DNA from: an uncultured Rickettsiales bacterium
GTDB lineage: Bacteria; Pseudomonadota; Alphaproteobacteria; Rickettsiales; UBA1997
DNA: 6,835 nt
Direction of reading: 5' to 3'
Assembly: GCA_937927795.1 (NCBI GenBank)
Contig: CALBSF010000333.1
Span: 1 to 6,835 of the forward strand
The stretch's first letter is position 1. Each line of letters begins with the position of its first letter. Both the position numbers and the translations under genes were made by a program. Below, one piece after another: positions 6,420 through 6,835 of the stretch. The notes below the pieces were generated by a model. The model ran no database searches, had not been told where the DNA came from, and saw nothing but the letters and a program-made list of their open reading frames with translations.

Positions 6420-6439
6420 AATTTTAAATCTGCAAGCAA
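6412..6439 (-). promoter_or_regulatory. Candidate sigma-70-type promoter of kdsB-rimB-rimK
   Basis: On the minus strand, TTGCTT (6434-6439) as -35 is followed after 16 nt by GATAAT (6412-6417), five of six bases matching the -10 consensus, preceded by TGT that resembles an extended -10. Transcription would begin near 6405, giving a leader of about 35-40 nt before the kdsB ATG. It is the best match in the divergent region. The call rests on consensus and position. Confidence 0.5.
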
Positions 6440-6458
6440 TATTTTTTTGATAAAGAAC

Positions 6459-6488
6459 TTGCTTTTATTATTTTTTTTGATTTAATAT
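6459..6488 (+). promoter_or_regulatory. Candidate promoter of tRNA-Lys
   Basis: TTGCTT (6459-6464) and TAATAT (6483-6488) are separated by 18 nt on the plus strand. The -10 is followed directly by CGCGACC, a GC-rich discriminator that stands out in this AT-rich region and is typical of stable-RNA promoters under growth-rate or stringent control. Transcription would start near 6495, about 45 nt before the tRNA. The -35 match is weak. Confidence 0.45.
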
Positions 6489-6541
6489 CGCGACCTTATT
6501 CTTGAGTTTTGATATTTTTTAAAAAATCATCAACTAATCAG

Positions 6542-6617
6542 GAGCACGTAGCTCAGTCGGTAGAGCACCTGACTTTTAATCAGGTTGTCGCTGGTTCGAT
6601 TCCAGCCGTGCTCACCA
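6542..6617 (+). tRNA. tRNA-Lys (anticodon UUU)
   Basis: A complete 76-nt cloverleaf. The acceptor stem is GAGCACG (6542-6548) with CGTGCTC (6607-6613), discriminator A and an encoded CCA (6615-6617). The D-stem GCTC/GAGC is at 6551-6554 and 6563-6566. The anticodon stem CCTGA/TCAGG (6568-6572, 6580-6584) encloses the loop CTTTTAA with anticodon TTT at 6575-6577. The variable region is 5 nt. The T-stem GCTGG/CCAGC carries loop TTCGATT (6595-6601). It reads AAA and AAG lysine codons, and AAA is abundant in this AT-rich genome. It is divergent from kdsB. No hairpin followed by a U-run is seen directly after it. Confidence 0.98.
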
Positions 6618-6650
6618 TCTCTTTTTGAAATTCCTTTTGATTACCATTTT

Positions 6651-6680
6651 TGGATTGCCGCGCTTCGCTCGCAATGACGA
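6651..6680. repeat. GC-rich palindromic repeat unit of a dispersed type
   Basis: The segment with core ATTGCCGCGCTTCGCTCGCAAT (6654-6675 as arms and centre) forms an imperfect stem-loop: ATTGC (6654-6658) pairs with GCAAT (6671-6675), and inner GCG (6660-6662) pairs with CGC (6666-6668). Its strand-complement form (TCGTCATTGCGAG then GCGAAGCG and GCAATCCA) is a family I recall as scattered in intergenic regions of many bacterial genomes, including Rickettsiales. It is the most GC-rich non-tRNA stretch between genes here. It could also end tRNA transcription, but no U-run follows. Confidence 0.55.
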
Positions 6681-6697
6681 AGACAAAAGTTTCAACT

Positions 6698-6835
6698 TAT
6701 ACCAAGTAAACTATCTATAGGCGCATTTTTACAAAGTATTTTTAAGAATAAAATTTTAATAAAAAACGCATGTATCAGGATATACCAAATTACAATTCTA
6801 TTGACACTTTTTTACGAAGTATTTTTGAGGAAAAA
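6698..6835. repeat. Imperfect 83-bp-period direct repeat, second copy cut by the window edge
   Basis: Copy A (6698-6752) and copy B (6781-6835) align without gaps at an offset of exactly 83. By hand count, 41 of 55 positions are identical. The best kept blocks are TATACCAA (6698 and 6781) and TTTTTAC-AAGTATTTTT (from 6726 and 6809). The 28 nt between the copies (6753-6780) would complete the first unit. No gene with a start codon covers them. Whether the array goes on beyond the window is unknown. Confidence 0.6.

Noticed and set aside
6801..6829. Perfect TTGACA as a -35 promoter element
   Set aside because: No acceptable -10 occurs 16-18 nt downstream within the window (TTTGAG there), and the box lies inside the repeat and is not conserved in the other copy.
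6678..6835. Plus-strand open frame running off the right edge
   Set aside because: No ATG start; it spans the 83-bp repeats and a stop sits at 6675. It is more likely chance openness in AT-rich DNA.
6698..6835. CRISPR array
   Set aside because: Only two diverged copies with gradual decay, no constant repeat with unique spacers and no cas genes in the window.

Overview
The window is an AT-rich, densely packed bacterial segment. Seven of its nine protein genes have recognisable housekeeping or accessory functions, one is a small antitoxin and one is a 43-residue membrane peptide of unknown role. All nine CDSs lie on the minus strand, and a single tRNA gene is on the plus strand at the right end. 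The protein families (KdsB with a QGDLP motif, HslU, EngB, the short B. subtilis-type PurB), the strong A/T bias and the compact overlapping genes suggest an alphaproteobacterium, perhaps Rickettsiales- or Holosporales-like. This is inference from sequence character, not a phylogenetic result. KdsB implies a Gram-negative cell that still makes Kdo-containing lipopolysaccharide.

Reading with transcription (right to left), a divergent intergenic region at 6370-6541 holds a plausible promoter for kdsB on the minus strand and one for tRNA-Lys(UUU) on the plus strand. kdsB, rimB and rimK follow with overlapping ends (8 and 4 nt), so they look like one transcript that couples an LPS-sugar activating enzyme to a ribosomal S6 glutamylation/deglutamylation pair. 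A 49-nt gap with direct and inverted repeats (possible operator) then leads to a ribbon-helix-helix antitoxin and a YafQ-type mRNA interferase. The toxin stop overlaps the start of engB (essential ribosome-assembly GTPase) by 4 nt. engB in turn overlaps a 43-codon single-helix membrane peptide by 4 nt. After 64 nt come hslU (protease unfoldase, with no hslV beside it) and, 4 nt later, purB (purine synthesis). The stretch after purB holds a long imperfect hairpin (14-69) and no gene.

Right of the tRNA (6618-6835) there is no supportable gene. It contains a GC-rich palindromic repeat unit of a type scattered in many bacterial genomes, then two imperfect copies of a sequence spaced exactly 83 bp apart, the second cut by the window edge.

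No wholly new system is evident. The most unusual points are the toxin-antitoxin module wired by stop/start overlap into the engB-hslU-purB housekeeping operon, the unannotated small membrane peptide inside that operon, and the orphan hslU. Strong Shine-Dalgarno motifs are almost absent, so translation may rely on coupling and A/U-rich unstructured starts.
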